A DNA stretch of 64,000 bases, from NCBI RefSeq assembly GCF_900156785.1, contig NZ_FTOP01000009.1:62001-126000 (forward strand), given 5' to 3'. The notes beneath the pieces are model-generated. The model searched no databases. It saw only the letters and a program-made list of their open reading frames with translations, and was not told the DNA's origin. The DNA is from Belliella pelovolcani. Its GTDB lineage: Bacteria > Bacteroidota > Bacteroidia > Cytophagales > Cyclobacteriaceae. Positions 8,194 to 16,066 of the stretch are shown one piece after another (the stretch's first letter is position 1; each line of letters starts with the position of its first letter). The position numbers and the translations under genes are program-made.

Positions 8194-8715
8194 ATGGATT
8201 TTATTGCTGATATCTTAAAGATAACCCTACCTGCTGGTTTAGTCATATATGGTATGTACTTGACTGTTGTTTCCTTTCTCAATAAAGAAAGGGAAAAATT
8301 ATTGGTGGAAATTAAAACTCAAAACAATCAGACGATCTTACCTATTAGGTTACAAGCTGGGGAGCGACTTTGTCTTCTATTGGAGAGAATCACACCAAAC
8401 AATCTAGTAAGAAGAGTCAATCAACCGGAGTATTCTGCCAAAGATCTTCATGCTCAGCTTCTTTACGAAGTAAGAGAAGAGTTCAATCATAACCTTTCAC
8501 AGCAAGTCTACTTCTCAGATGAAACTTGGGAGGCCGTCAAAAGAGCCGTAGAAGCTGTAGTGACCATGGTCAATTCTGCACTACAGGACATGAATGAAGA
8601 AGCTAGAGGGATAGATTTAGCTAAGCGGATCTTTCAGAAATCTCTAGATCAAAAAAACGATAGCATTCAGCATGCGTTAACACAAGTAAAGTCTGAAATC
8701 AGAATTTATTTCTAA
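8194..8715 (+). CDS. Membrane-anchored conserved hypothetical protein
   Basis: 173 aa with one N-terminal membrane helix (about residues 8-28, ITLPAGLVIYGMYLTVV), then a soluble, mostly helical and charged domain containing the distinctive RLQAGERLCLLLERITPNNLV. I believe this is a conserved Bacteroidota protein of unknown function. It starts a tightly packed run of six genes (gaps 3, 11, 10, -4 and 39 bp), which suggests an operon with the DUF1232 gene next door. No function proposed. Confidence 0.7.
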   Translation: MDFIADILKITLPAGLVIYGMYLTVVSFLNKEREKLLVEIKTQNNQTILPIRLQAGERLCLLLERITPNNLVRRVNQPEYSAKDLHAQLLYEVREEFNHNLSQQVYFSDETWEAVKRAVEAVVTMVNSALQDMNEEARGIDLAKRIFQKSLDQKNDSIQHALTQVKSEIRIYF

Positions 8716-8718
8716 AAT

Positions 8719-9141
8719 ATGGGAGTTTTGCTAGATAGGTCAAAATTTTATTTTGAAAGAGCCAAGCAGCTTTATTTAGAAAAAGCTACTACTATAGCTG
8801 GAGATAATGGAAGTATCAAAAAATTGCTACACAAAGCAAATGAAAGAATCCAAAATTTCAAATCACATCCAAGAGTCAAGCATGCGATAGAACCTATCAT
8901 GATTTTCAAAAGGATGATATATGCCCATAAGTCTGGAGCACATAAATTATCCATGAAAACGCTTGGGTTACTGGTATTAGGGATTCTTTATTTTGTTACC
9001 CCCTTAGATATAATTCCAGATTTTCTTCCAATAATAGGGTTTGCTGACGATATCTCCGTTGTCATTGCGATATATAAAACACTCAAAATGGAAATTGAAG
9101 TGTTTTTAGCTTGGGAAAATTCCCAGAAGGGATCAATTTGA
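8719..9141 (+). CDS. DUF1232 (YkvA-type) membrane protein
   Basis: 140 aa. The C-terminal half has the DUF1232 signature YFVTPLDIIPDFLPIIGFAD followed by a short hydrophobic helix. The N-terminal half is basic and helical. YkvA-type proteins are small membrane proteins of unknown function. Begins 3 bp after the previous stop. Confidence 0.85.
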   Translation: MGVLLDRSKFYFERAKQLYLEKATTIAGDNGSIKKLLHKANERIQNFKSHPRVKHAIEPIMIFKRMIYAHKSGAHKLSMKTLGLLVLGILYFVTPLDIIPDFLPIIGFADDISVVIAIYKTLKMEIEVFLAWENSQKGSI

Positions 9142-9152
9142 ATTGAGAATAA

Positions 9153-9869
9153 ATGAAAAAAATAGCTTTTATTTCAGGTACATCAGGCTTGATAGGGATG
9201 CAGCTTTTGCATCAATTGATCAAAGGGAATGAATATGATAGTATAATTTCAGTGGGTAGGCGAAAGCTTGCTTTGAAGCATGATAAGCTAGTTCAAATCA
9301 CTGGAGATCTTGCTGGCTTGAAAAGTTGGAACCTTGAAGAAAAATTAAGATCAGAAGATATAGGAGGGATCTATTTTCCTTTGGTTCAAGCGATCAAAGA
9401 TCAAATGGTAGTAATACACGCCTATTGTTCTTTGGGAACCACTATCAAAGCTGCGGGTTCTAAAGAGAAGTTCTATCAAGTAGACCATGATTTGGTGATC
9501 AATTTTGCTTCTTGGGTCAAAAAGCAAGGAGCTACAAAATTGATGTATGTCAGTTCAATGGGTGCAGATCCAATGTCTAGTGTTTTTTATAGCAAGGTCA
9601 AAGGAGAGACAGAGGAGGATTTGAAAGTATTTTCATTCGACTATTTGGGTATTATGCAGCCCTCTATACTCTTAGGTTCAAGGAATGAATTTAGGCTAGG
9701 TGAAGAGGTGGCAAAAATACTAATGAAGCCATTGGTTTGGTTTAAGTTACTCAAGAAGTATCGTCCCATACATGATTATCAAGTAGCCAAAGCGATGATT
9801 CATCATGCTAATGAACCAAAACAGGTCAAGGTAGAAGTGATTTCATCTGCAATGATCCAAGACTTTTAA
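9153..9869 (+). CDS. NAD(P)-binding Rossmann protein (HIM1/TIP30-like oxidoreductase)
   Basis: 238 aa. An N-terminal dinucleotide-binding motif (GTSGLIGMQLL, residues 9-19) and YSKVKGETE (an SDR-like Tyr-x-x-x-Lys) support an atypical short-chain dehydrogenase/NAD(P)H-binding protein of the HIM1/HTATIP2 type. The substrate is unknown. It lies in the same operon as DUF1232 and dtd. Confidence 0.78.
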   Translation: MKKIAFISGTSGLIGMQLLHQLIKGNEYDSIISVGRRKLALKHDKLVQITGDLAGLKSWNLEEKLRSEDIGGIYFPLVQAIKDQMVVIHAYCSLGTTIKAAGSKEKFYQVDHDLVINFASWVKKQGATKLMYVSSMGADPMSSVFYSKVKGETEEDLKVFSFDYLGIMQPSILLGSRNEFRLGEEVAKILMKPLVWFKLLKKYRPIHDYQVAKAMIHHANEPKQVKVEVISSAMIQDF

Positions 9870-9879
9870 GATTTAGCAT

Positions 9880-10332
9880 ATGATTGCAGTCATACAAAGG
9901 GTATCTGAATCATCAGTAAAGGTTGATGGTCAGGTAAAGGGTCAAATAGAGCTAGGCCTGATGGTTTTGTTGGGAATAGAAGACGCTGATGGACAAGAGG
10001 ACGTCGAATGGTTGAGTAATAAAATTGTCAATCTCAGAATCTTTCCAGATGAAGGTGGGGTGATGAATAAAAGTCTTCTAGATTGTGAGGGAGATATTTT
10101 ATTGATTTCTCAATTTACACTTCATGCGAGTACAAAAAAGGGGAATAGACCTTCCTATATCAAAGCAGCAAAGCCTGATATTGCAATCCCGCTATATGAA
10201 AAGGTAATAGCAACTTTGGAGTCTCTATTGGGAAGGCCTATTCAGACTGGAGAATTTGGAGCAGATATGAAAGTGTCATTGACCAATGATGGACCTGTGA
10301 CCATACATATAGATACGAAAAACAGAGTATGA
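9880..10332 (+). CDS. dtd: D-aminoacyl-tRNA deacylase
   Basis: 150 aa, the standard length. It has the N-terminal MIAVIQRVSESSVKV, the catalytic SQFTLHAS motif (about residue 79) followed by KKGNRPSY, and GPVTIHIDT at the C terminus with the Gly-Pro pair of the cross-subunit selectivity filter. It removes D-amino acids (and glycine mischarged on tRNA-Ala). Its stop overlaps the MazG-like start by 4 bp (translational coupling). Confidence 0.95.
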   Translation: MIAVIQRVSESSVKVDGQVKGQIELGLMVLLGIEDADGQEDVEWLSNKIVNLRIFPDEGGVMNKSLLDCEGDILLISQFTLHASTKKGNRPSYIKAAKPDIAIPLYEKVIATLESLLGRPIQTGEFGADMKVSLTNDGPVTIHIDTKNRV

Positions 10333-10670
10333 TGGAAAAACAAATGACTATTTCTGAGGCCCAAGCAGCTGTGGATCAGTGGATCAAAACTGTTGGCGTA
10401 AGATATTTCAATGAACTGACTAATACTGCCATATTGATGGAAGAAGTGGGGGAGTTAGCAAGGATAATGGCTAGAAAATATGGAGAACAATCATTTAAAG
10501 TCTCTGATGAAGGAAAGGATTTGGCTGATGAGATGGCTGATGTGCTTTGGGTTTTGATCTGTTTAGCTAATCAGACAGGGGTAGATTTGACCAAGGCTTT
10601 GGAAAAGAACTTTGAAAAAAAGAATATTAGAGATAAAGATCGACACAAAAATAACGAGAAACTTAAGTAA
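10329..10670 (+). CDS. MazG-like nucleotide pyrophosphohydrolase
   Basis: 113 aa single-domain protein with the MazG-type metal site EEVGEL (near residue 38) and DEMADVLW (near residue 71). It is likely a house-cleaning NTP pyrophosphatase. Start at 10329 overlaps dtd by 4 bp; a second ATG at 10332 is equally possible. The dtd-MazG pairing is a known arrangement in Bacteroidota from memory. Confidence 0.88.
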   Translation: MMEKQMTISEAQAAVDQWIKTVGVRYFNELTNTAILMEEVGELARIMARKYGEQSFKVSDEGKDLADEMADVLWVLICLANQTGVDLTKALEKNFEKKNIRDKDRHKNNEKLK

Positions 10671-10709
10671 ATACACATAACTCTTTTTCATTAGCAGGGT
10701 TAGGATCAC

Positions 10710-10850
10710 ATGAAAAAAAGTCATTTACCTACTAAAGTCTGTCCAGTCTGTCAAAGACCATTTACTTGGAGGAAAAAGTGGGAAAAGAATTGGGAAGAAG
10801 TCAAGTATTGTTCAAAGCGCTGTCAAGGAAATAAGTCAAAAATTAGTTAA
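10710..10850 (+). CDS. DUF2256 small zinc-ribbon protein
   Basis: 46 aa. Four cysteines form CPVC...CSKRC, with [19 protein letters not shown] between them, the DUF2256 signature. Family members are tiny putative zinc-binding proteins often near photolyase-related genes; their role is unknown. It begins 39 bp after the MazG-like stop and may be the last gene of this operon. Confidence 0.8.
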   Translation: MKKSHLPTKVCPVCQRPFTWRKKWEKNWEEVKYCSKRCQGNKSKIS

Positions 10851-10926
10851 TTTATCTTGCGTTTTTTTGTTTAGAAAGGCTTTTTTGAGTCATTTTCTGA
10901 CAATAAGGAATAAGAAAGGAAACAGC

Positions 10927-10958
10927 TTTTTAACTTATGGTATTAAATCTTAACTTTG
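10927..10958 (+). promoter_or_regulatory. Promoter of the fumarylacetoacetase gene
   Basis: TTTT (10927-10930, near the TTTG consensus) is followed after 20 nt by TAACTTTG (10951-10958), an exact Bacteroidota -7 box. The transcript start is expected near 10965, 15 nt before the ATG at 10980. This rules out the TTG at 10956, which lies inside the box, as the start codon. Confidence 0.6.
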
Positions 10959-10979
10959 CGCATCAATAAACTTTTGAAG

Positions 10980-12251
10980 ATGAGTAATCAGAATCATAAA
11001 CCCATGACTAGCTGGGTTCAAGTGCCCAAAAATTCAGATTTTACAATTTATAACCTTCCTTTTGGAGTTTTTGAAACCAAAAGAATTTCGGCTAGAGCTG
11101 GTATTGCAATTGGCGATAAGATCGTGGATCTTTCAGTTTTGCATGATGAAGGTTTTTTCTCTGATATCACCCAATTGCCAAATGATATCTTTCTTAGAAA
11201 TTCTTTGAATGATTTCATTGCATTGGGAAAGCCAGTTACCAGAAAAGTCAGAGAGCGTGTACAAGAGTTGTTGCTAGAGGAAAGAGAAGATTTGCGAGAG
11301 CATCAATGTCGAGGTAAGGCCATGGTCAGCAGAAAAGAGGCTATCATGCTACTTCCAGTTAAAATTGGTGATTATACAGATTTCTATAGTAGCATGGAGC
11401 ATGCAACCAATGTAGGTACCATGTTTAGAGATCCAAATAATGCGCTGCTTCCAAACTGGAAACATTTGCCTGTAGGCTATCATGGGAGAGCTTCTTCGAT
11501 CATTCCATCTGGAATCCCTATTACTAGACCCAAAGGTCAATTCAAAGATCCTGATATGGAAAGTCCAGCATTTGGTCCATCAAGGAGACTAGACTTTGAA
11601 TTGGAATTGGCCTTCATCACAGGTAAGCCAACCAAAATGGGAGAAAGTATCAGTACAGAAGACGCCGAAGACTATATTTTTGGATTTGTTTTATTCAATG
11701 ATTGGTCAGCCCGCGATATTCAAGCTTGGGAATACGTCCCTTTGGGGCCATTTTTGGGCAAAAACTTTGCGTCCAGTATCTCTCCATGGATTGTAACGTT
11801 GGAGGCTTTGGAGTTTGTAAGACTAGCAGGTCCAACGCAAGATCCTGAAGTGCTACCTTACCTAAAATGTGAAAAGGAGCATGCTTTTGATATCAACTTG
11901 GAGGTATATATACAGCCGGAAGAAAAAGAGGCCACGAAGGTATGTACTTCCAATTACAAACACATGTATTGGAATATTGCTCAGCAATTGGCACATCATA
12001 CAGTGAATGGATGTAATATCAATGTGGGCGATATGTATGCTTCTGGAACTATCTCAGGTCCTACAGAAGATAGCTATGGCTCTATGTTGGAACTTGCCTG
12101 GAAAGGTACCAAACCTGTTCAGCTTGCAGGCGGAGAGGAGCGGAAGTTTATCGAAGACGGCGATACTGTCATCATGAAGGGTTACAGTGAGAAAGATGGT
12201 ATTCGTGTAGGATTTGGTGAGGTCAGTTCGAAAGTATTGCCAGCAAATTGA
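10980..12251 (+). CDS. fahA: Fumarylacetoacetase
   Basis: 423 aa. Motifs of fumarylacetoacetate hydrolase are clear: DFYSSMEHATNVG (metal and catalytic His), LPVGYHGRASSI, RLDFELELAF, FNDWSARDIQAWEYVPLGPF and SGTISGP. It catalyses the last step of tyrosine/homogentisate degradation, splitting fumarylacetoacetate to fumarate and acetoacetate. ATG 10980 is chosen over the in-frame TTG 10956 because the latter overlaps the promoter. No other tyrosine-catabolic gene is nearby. Confidence 0.95.
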   Translation: MSNQNHKPMTSWVQVPKNSDFTIYNLPFGVFETKRISARAGIAIGDKIVDLSVLHDEGFFSDITQLPNDIFLRNSLNDFIALGKPVTRKVRERVQELLLEEREDLREHQCRGKAMVSRKEAIMLLPVKIGDYTDFYSSMEHATNVGTMFRDPNNALLPNWKHLPVGYHGRASSIIPSGIPITRPKGQFKDPDMESPAFGPSRRLDFELELAFITGKPTKMGESISTEDAEDYIFGFVLFNDWSARDIQAWEYVPLGPFLGKNFASSISPWIVTLEALEFVRLAGPTQDPEVLPYLKCEKEHAFDINLEVYIQPEEKEATKVCTSNYKHMYWNIAQQLAHHTVNGCNINVGDMYASGTISGPTEDSYGSMLELAWKGTKPVQLAGGEERKFIEDGDTVIMKGYSEKDGIRVGFGEVSSKVLPAN

Positions 12252-12394
12252 ATCTGATAATTTTCAAGCTTAGCCTGTGAATATTAGGATATCAATGAAT
12301 AATTTGCCTCGGTTTATCGTGATTGGCTTGAAATCATAGGCTTATAACACTTTATAGGTTCTACTGGTAAGAAAGTGGATATACATATAATATA

Positions 12395-12424
12395 AAAAGC
12401 TAGATGACTTTTCATCTAGCTTTT
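12395..12424. terminator. Bidirectional terminator between fahA and DUF302
   Basis: 13-bp perfect stem (12395-12407 with 12412-12424, AAAAGCTAGATGA arm), A/T rich on both sides, between convergent genes. Confidence 0.85.
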
Positions 12425-12455
12425 ATTTTTTTACCTCAGCAATTTATGCTTTACC

Positions 12456-12845
12456 CTAGAGATTATTCAAGACATTTTCTAATTTCTGCTTAACCTCGGT
12501 TGCCAATGGTTCGATGGCTGCATTTTCAACAGCTGCCATAGCAGCAGCAGGGTCCATGGCTGATACTTCGAATTTTTGATTGCCAATTTCCCGAATGATT
12601 ACATTGCATGGTAACAAAACCCCAATATGTGGCTCAGCTTGAAGAACTTTGTCTGCAAAAACATGGTTGCAGGCGCCAAGAATTAAATAAGGAGGATAGG
12701 CTTTATCTAGCTTTTTCTTCATGGTGGCTTGAATGTCAATTTCGGTAAGAATACCGAAACCTTCCTCTTTTAAAGCAGCCTCCACTTGAGATCTTACATC
12801 TAAAATATTGGTTGCATTGACTGATTTTTAATTATAATATTTCAT
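12456..12845 (-). pseudogene. DUF302 protein gene with in-frame stop at codon 6
   Basis: The frame encodes a DUF302 domain (EEGFGILTEIDI..., YLILGACNH, IGVLLPCNVI). Family proteins usually begin MxYY..K.V..., and here ATG at 12845 would give MKYYN-stop-KSVNATNILDVRSQV, with TAA at 12830-12828 in frame and the rest of the domain intact. Translation could only restart from GTG 12785 (109 aa), losing the first strand. A single CAA-to-TAA change would explain it. Either a recent nonsense mutation, a sequencing error, or a gene using an internal start. Confidence 0.6.
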
Positions 12846-12925
12846 AGTTTCATGGTTTATTTCAATACCATTAATTTACATAATCATCAGTCAATAGCAT
12901 GTGAGAAAAGTTACATAAAACCGCT

Positions 12926-14248
12926 TTAATTTGCTATGGCTATGCGAACTTTAGCTTTTTTGAGCTTTTCTTGGCTTATTTTAGCTAGTAAGGATTTGAT
13001 GCAGGGTCTTTTGACGGCCACATAGGAGGCTTTGTCGAGTACGAATATTTGACCGATGTCCTCACCTTTAATTCCACCTTTTTTGGTCAAGAGCCCTACG
13101 ATATCCCCCTTGCTGATTTTCTCTCTTTTCCCTGCACTGATGAAAAGGCATTCATAAATAGGGTGAACAGGAGGCATAGCTTCCAATGGGGGAATGACCT
13201 CTTCTACCTTTTCAGAGATGTATTTTGGGAGGTATTCATCTTCCGTCAGCATCAGGTAGCTTGCTCCAGCAGCATTCATTCGAGCTGTTCTACCATTTCT
13301 ATGAATGAAGGCATCCTCTTGTTGGGGCAATTGGTAATGGATGACATGTTTGATCTCAGGTATGTCTAGTCCTCTTGAAGCGAGATCTGTGGCAAGTAGA
13401 ATATTAGCAGAACCTGTTCTGAATTTGATCAGATTGATCTCTCTGTCGATTTGCTCTAAGCCGCCATGAAGGATGGCATGTGGGAAATCATAATCATTGA
13501 AAAAAATGCTTAGCCTATTGACAGCCTCTCGGTGATTACAAAAAACAATACAAGGCTCCCCTTCAAATGTAGACACCAACCTTAGAAGTGTTTCTGTTTT
13601 TTCTTTAGTGGTTGTTTTGACTACCTTTTGTTTTAGGAGGTTCTTTTCAGTTTCGCCTATATAATTTAACGATATGGGCTTCTCAAAAGGGAGAAAGTCA
13701 GGAAGTCTATCCAAATTAGTTGCAGAGGTCAAGATATGTCTTTGACGCTTGGATAAGGCATAGAAAACTTCCCTGATTTGATCTTCGAACCCAAGCTCTA
13801 GGGATTTATCAAACTCGTCTAAAATGACTAATTCACATCCACTCAAATCCATATTTCCCTGTGCGATATGATCTATCAATCTTCCAGGTGTCCCAATCAC
13901 CAAGCTAGGCGTAGTTTTGAAGGAATTACGTTCGATGCGCATTTCGTGGCCGCCGTAGCAAGTAGTCACTTTGAATGTACTCTTGAGAGACTTGAAGACT
14001 TGCTCGATTTGCAAGGCTAGTTCTCTAGTTGGGACGATGATAAGACCTTGAATTCCTTCCTTTTTTGAGTCGAGTACCTGAAGTAATGGGATCAAAAATG
14101 CGAGTGTTTTGCCCGAACCTGTAGGGGCGAGTAGCAAGAGGTCTTTGTGTTTTTGAAAAGTGTGGATGGTTTGCTCCTGGATTTCCTTGAGAGATTCAAA
14201 TCCCAATGTATCTAAAACAGTTTTGATGATTTTTTTGCTGTCGTTCAT
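12926..14248 (-). CDS. DEAD-box RNA helicase, DbpA-like
   Basis: 440 aa. Helicase motifs in order: APTGSGKT (41-48), PTRELALQ (73-80), TPGRLIDH, motif II as DEFD (144-147) instead of DEAD, SAT (175-177), then RGLDIP and HRNGRTAR. The C-terminal about 75 residues (KGDIVGLLTKKGGIKGEDIG) match the DbpA RNA-binding domain, which binds 23S rRNA helix 92 during large-subunit assembly. The DEFD variant keeps the two catalytic acids. A TAACTTTG box lies only 5 bp before the ATG. Confidence 0.9.
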   Translation of the reverse strand: MNDSKKIIKTVLDTLGFESLKEIQEQTIHTFQKHKDLLLLAPTGSGKTLAFLIPLLQVLDSKKEGIQGLIIVPTRELALQIEQVFKSLKSTFKVTTCYGGHEMRIERNSFKTTPSLVIGTPGRLIDHIAQGNMDLSGCELVILDEFDKSLELGFEDQIREVFYALSKRQRHILTSATNLDRLPDFLPFEKPISLNYIGETEKNLLKQKVVKTTTKEKTETLLRLVSTFEGEPCIVFCNHREAVNRLSIFFNDYDFPHAILHGGLEQIDREINLIKFRTGSANILLATDLASRGLDIPEIKHVIHYQLPQQEDAFIHRNGRTARMNAAGASYLMLTEDEYLPKYISEKVEEVIPPLEAMPPVHPIYECLFISAGKREKISKGDIVGLLTKKGGIKGEDIGQIFVLDKASYVAVKRPCIKSLLAKISQEKLKKAKVRIAIAN

Positions 14249-14252
14249 CCTA

Positions 14253-14260
14253 CAAAGTTA
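14253..14260 (-). promoter_or_regulatory. -7 promoter box immediately before the helicase start codon
   Basis: The minus strand reads TAACTTTG, exact consensus. It lies 5 bp upstream of the ATG at 14248, so the transcript would start at or next to the first codon (leaderless). No clear -33 element. Confidence 0.4.
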
Positions 14261-14276
14261 ATGGATTCTTTCAGCT

Positions 14277-14633
14277 TTATTTTTTGTATTTGATTTTCAC
14301 ATCTGTGACTCCTGCATCCATCATATCTATCCTTCTAGCGGCCTTTTTGGATAGGTCGATGATTCTTCCTCCCACGAATGGTCCTCGATCATTGATTCTA
14401 ACCTTTACCCTTTTTCCATTAGTTTGATTGATCACTTTTACTTTGGTGCCAAATGGCAGTGTTCTATGTGCTGCTGTCAGTTTGCCTTTTCTGTAAGTTT
14501 CCCCATTTGCTGTAGTCCTGCCATGAAATTTGTCATGGTAGTAGGAGGCTTTGCCAGTCTGGGTGACTTTTGGGCTACAGCTCACGGTGAAAATTGTTAA
14601 GGCAAAAAGCGTTGAAATGAAAAATTTCTGCAT
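14277..14633 (-). CDS. rlpA: RlpA-like septal-ring protein (lipoprotein)
   Basis: 118 aa. Lipoprotein signal with lipobox ending VSC (Cys19). The rest is a double-psi beta-barrel: [49 protein letters not shown]. RlpA proteins act on peptidoglycan glycan strands. There is no C-terminal SPOR domain, as is common for short Bacteroidota forms. Whether it is enzymatically active is unknown. Confidence 0.9.
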   Translation of the reverse strand: MQKFFISTLFALTIFTVSCSPKVTQTGKASYYHDKFHGRTTANGETYRKGKLTAAHRTLPFGTKVKVINQTNGKRVKVRINDRGPFVGGRIIDLSKKAARRIDMMDAGVTDVKIKYKK

Positions 14634-15045
14634 GGTAGTTTTTTAGATGATTTACTCAAAGACAGTGCCGATTGAGTGATTATGGTTTTAGAAAACGTGA
14701 AAGAATAAATTTAATAAGATTAGGTGCTAGTGAGACTTTATACCAATTTGACAAAATAAATATTGCAAAAATTCTAATCTTAGTTGGGGTAAATAAAAGT
14801 CAATGTGCCATAGTGCAAATTAGATCTTGAATCGAAGAAGGGTTAATTTCTAAAAGCTACTTGAAGTAAACCGGTTAAATAGCTAAAAGAGATATATTTT
14901 CATTATTACGGATGATTTTACCCCTTTTTATGGACTATAAACTACCGTAAATCATGATTTATTGGGGAAGTTTACAAAAAATTGGGCTAAGGGATAATTG
15001 ATTTATAAATTAAGCTCAAATTATAAATCTCGAACTTGAGAAATT
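14634..15045 (+). promoter_or_regulatory. 412-bp promoter region with possible HTCS operator
   Basis: No gene seen. It contains TTACGG at 14906-14911 within a 22-nt element (14906-14927) that matches 18 of 22 positions with 44528-44549 upstream of the sialic-acid susC. About 33 nt on is an opposed CCGTAA (14945-14950). This region drives the FGE-like/oxidoreductase/isomerase/GH20 operon. Confidence 0.5.
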
Positions 15046-16035
15046 ATGGAATTATCGAATAAATATAAGATTGCATTAACCGTACTTGTTCTTTTTTTGA
15101 TCATTCAAATTGATTCAAAAACTCAAAATCAATCTTTTGAACCCTATAAACAAGAAATACCGCACACAAGCTTGTCTTTTGAAATGGTGACGATTCCTGC
15201 GGGAGAATTTTTGATGGGGACATCAGCAGATGAATTTGGTCATGAAGCAGATGAATCTCCACAAAGATTGGTTTCAATAGATGCTTTTTGGATGGGTGCG
15301 CATGAAGTGACCTGGGATCTTTTTGAGCTTTTTTTAGATAAGGATTATGAAAAAGCTGTCAGTACCAAAGCCATTGCTCAACAGGTAGATGGACTCAGTA
15401 GACCAAGTATGCCATACTTGGACATGACATTTGGGATGGGAAAAGAAAATAAGCCTGCTTTGGCTATGACCCAATATGGAGCGATTCAGTTTTGTAAATG
15501 GCTATATCTGAAAACAGGGATTTTCTACAGACTTCCTACTGAAGCAGAGTGGGAATATGCGGCACGTGCTGGCTCGCAAAGTGCTTACTTTTTCGGAAAT
15601 GACCCAGAAGAGCTTACCGAGTATGCAGTGTATGAATCAAATAGCCAAGAAGAAACAAAGCCAGTTGGCTCAAAAAAACCAAACCCATGGGGTCTTTATG
15701 ACATGCTTGGAAATGTCATGGAGTGGACATATGATCATTATGCCCCCTATAAGGAATCTCAAAGAATATTAAAAAATCCAGTTGAAAGGTCGCAGGAACT
15801 ATACCCACAAGTATTGAGGGGTGGTCATTATGAAAGTGATGCCAGTGAATTGAGATCAGGAAAGCGTTTTGCTTCAGATCCTGTATGGAAGCAATTAGAT
15901 CCTCAAATTCCTAAAAGTCAATGGTGGTTTCCAGAAGCTCCATTTGTAGGGATGCGAGTAGTAAGACCGCTAATATCTCCCACCGAAGAAGAAATACATG
16001 CTTATTACAACCAAGAGCCAATTGCAGATTATTAA
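15046..16035 (+). CDS. FGE-sulfatase/SUMF1-domain protein, apparently without FGE cysteines
   Basis: 329 aa. N-terminal signal anchor (about 10-24), then a SUMF1/C-type-lectin-like fold: FEMVTIPAGEFLMGTS, LPTEAEWEYAARAG, WGLYDMLGNVMEWT, LRGGHYESDASELRSGKRF. In true formylglycine-generating enzymes the last motif carries catalytic cysteines; here they are replaced, so it is unlikely to mature sulfatases. Such proteins also act as cofactor-independent adaptors or PvdO/EgtB relatives. First gene of the operon that leads to a GH20; function open. Confidence 0.8.
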   Translation: MELSNKYKIALTVLVLFLIIQIDSKTQNQSFEPYKQEIPHTSLSFEMVTIPAGEFLMGTSADEFGHEADESPQRLVSIDAFWMGAHEVTWDLFELFLDKDYEKAVSTKAIAQQVDGLSRPSMPYLDMTFGMGKENKPALAMTQYGAIQFCKWLYLKTGIFYRLPTEAEWEYAARAGSQSAYFFGNDPEELTEYAVYESNSQEETKPVGSKKPNPWGLYDMLGNVMEWTYDHYAPYKESQRILKNPVERSQELYPQVLRGGHYESDASELRSGKRFASDPVWKQLDPQIPKSQWWFPEAPFVGMRVVRPLISPTEEEIHAYYNQEPIADY

Positions 16036-16066
16036 AAAATATTTAAAAGCCAATAATACACTAACA

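Noticed and set aside
10956-10979. TTG start for fumarylacetoacetase
   Set aside because: It overlaps the TAACTTTG -7 box; ATG 10980 gives the expected N terminus.
15046-16035. Sulfatase-maturing FGE
   Set aside because: The catalytic cysteine motif is absent, so I call only the fold.
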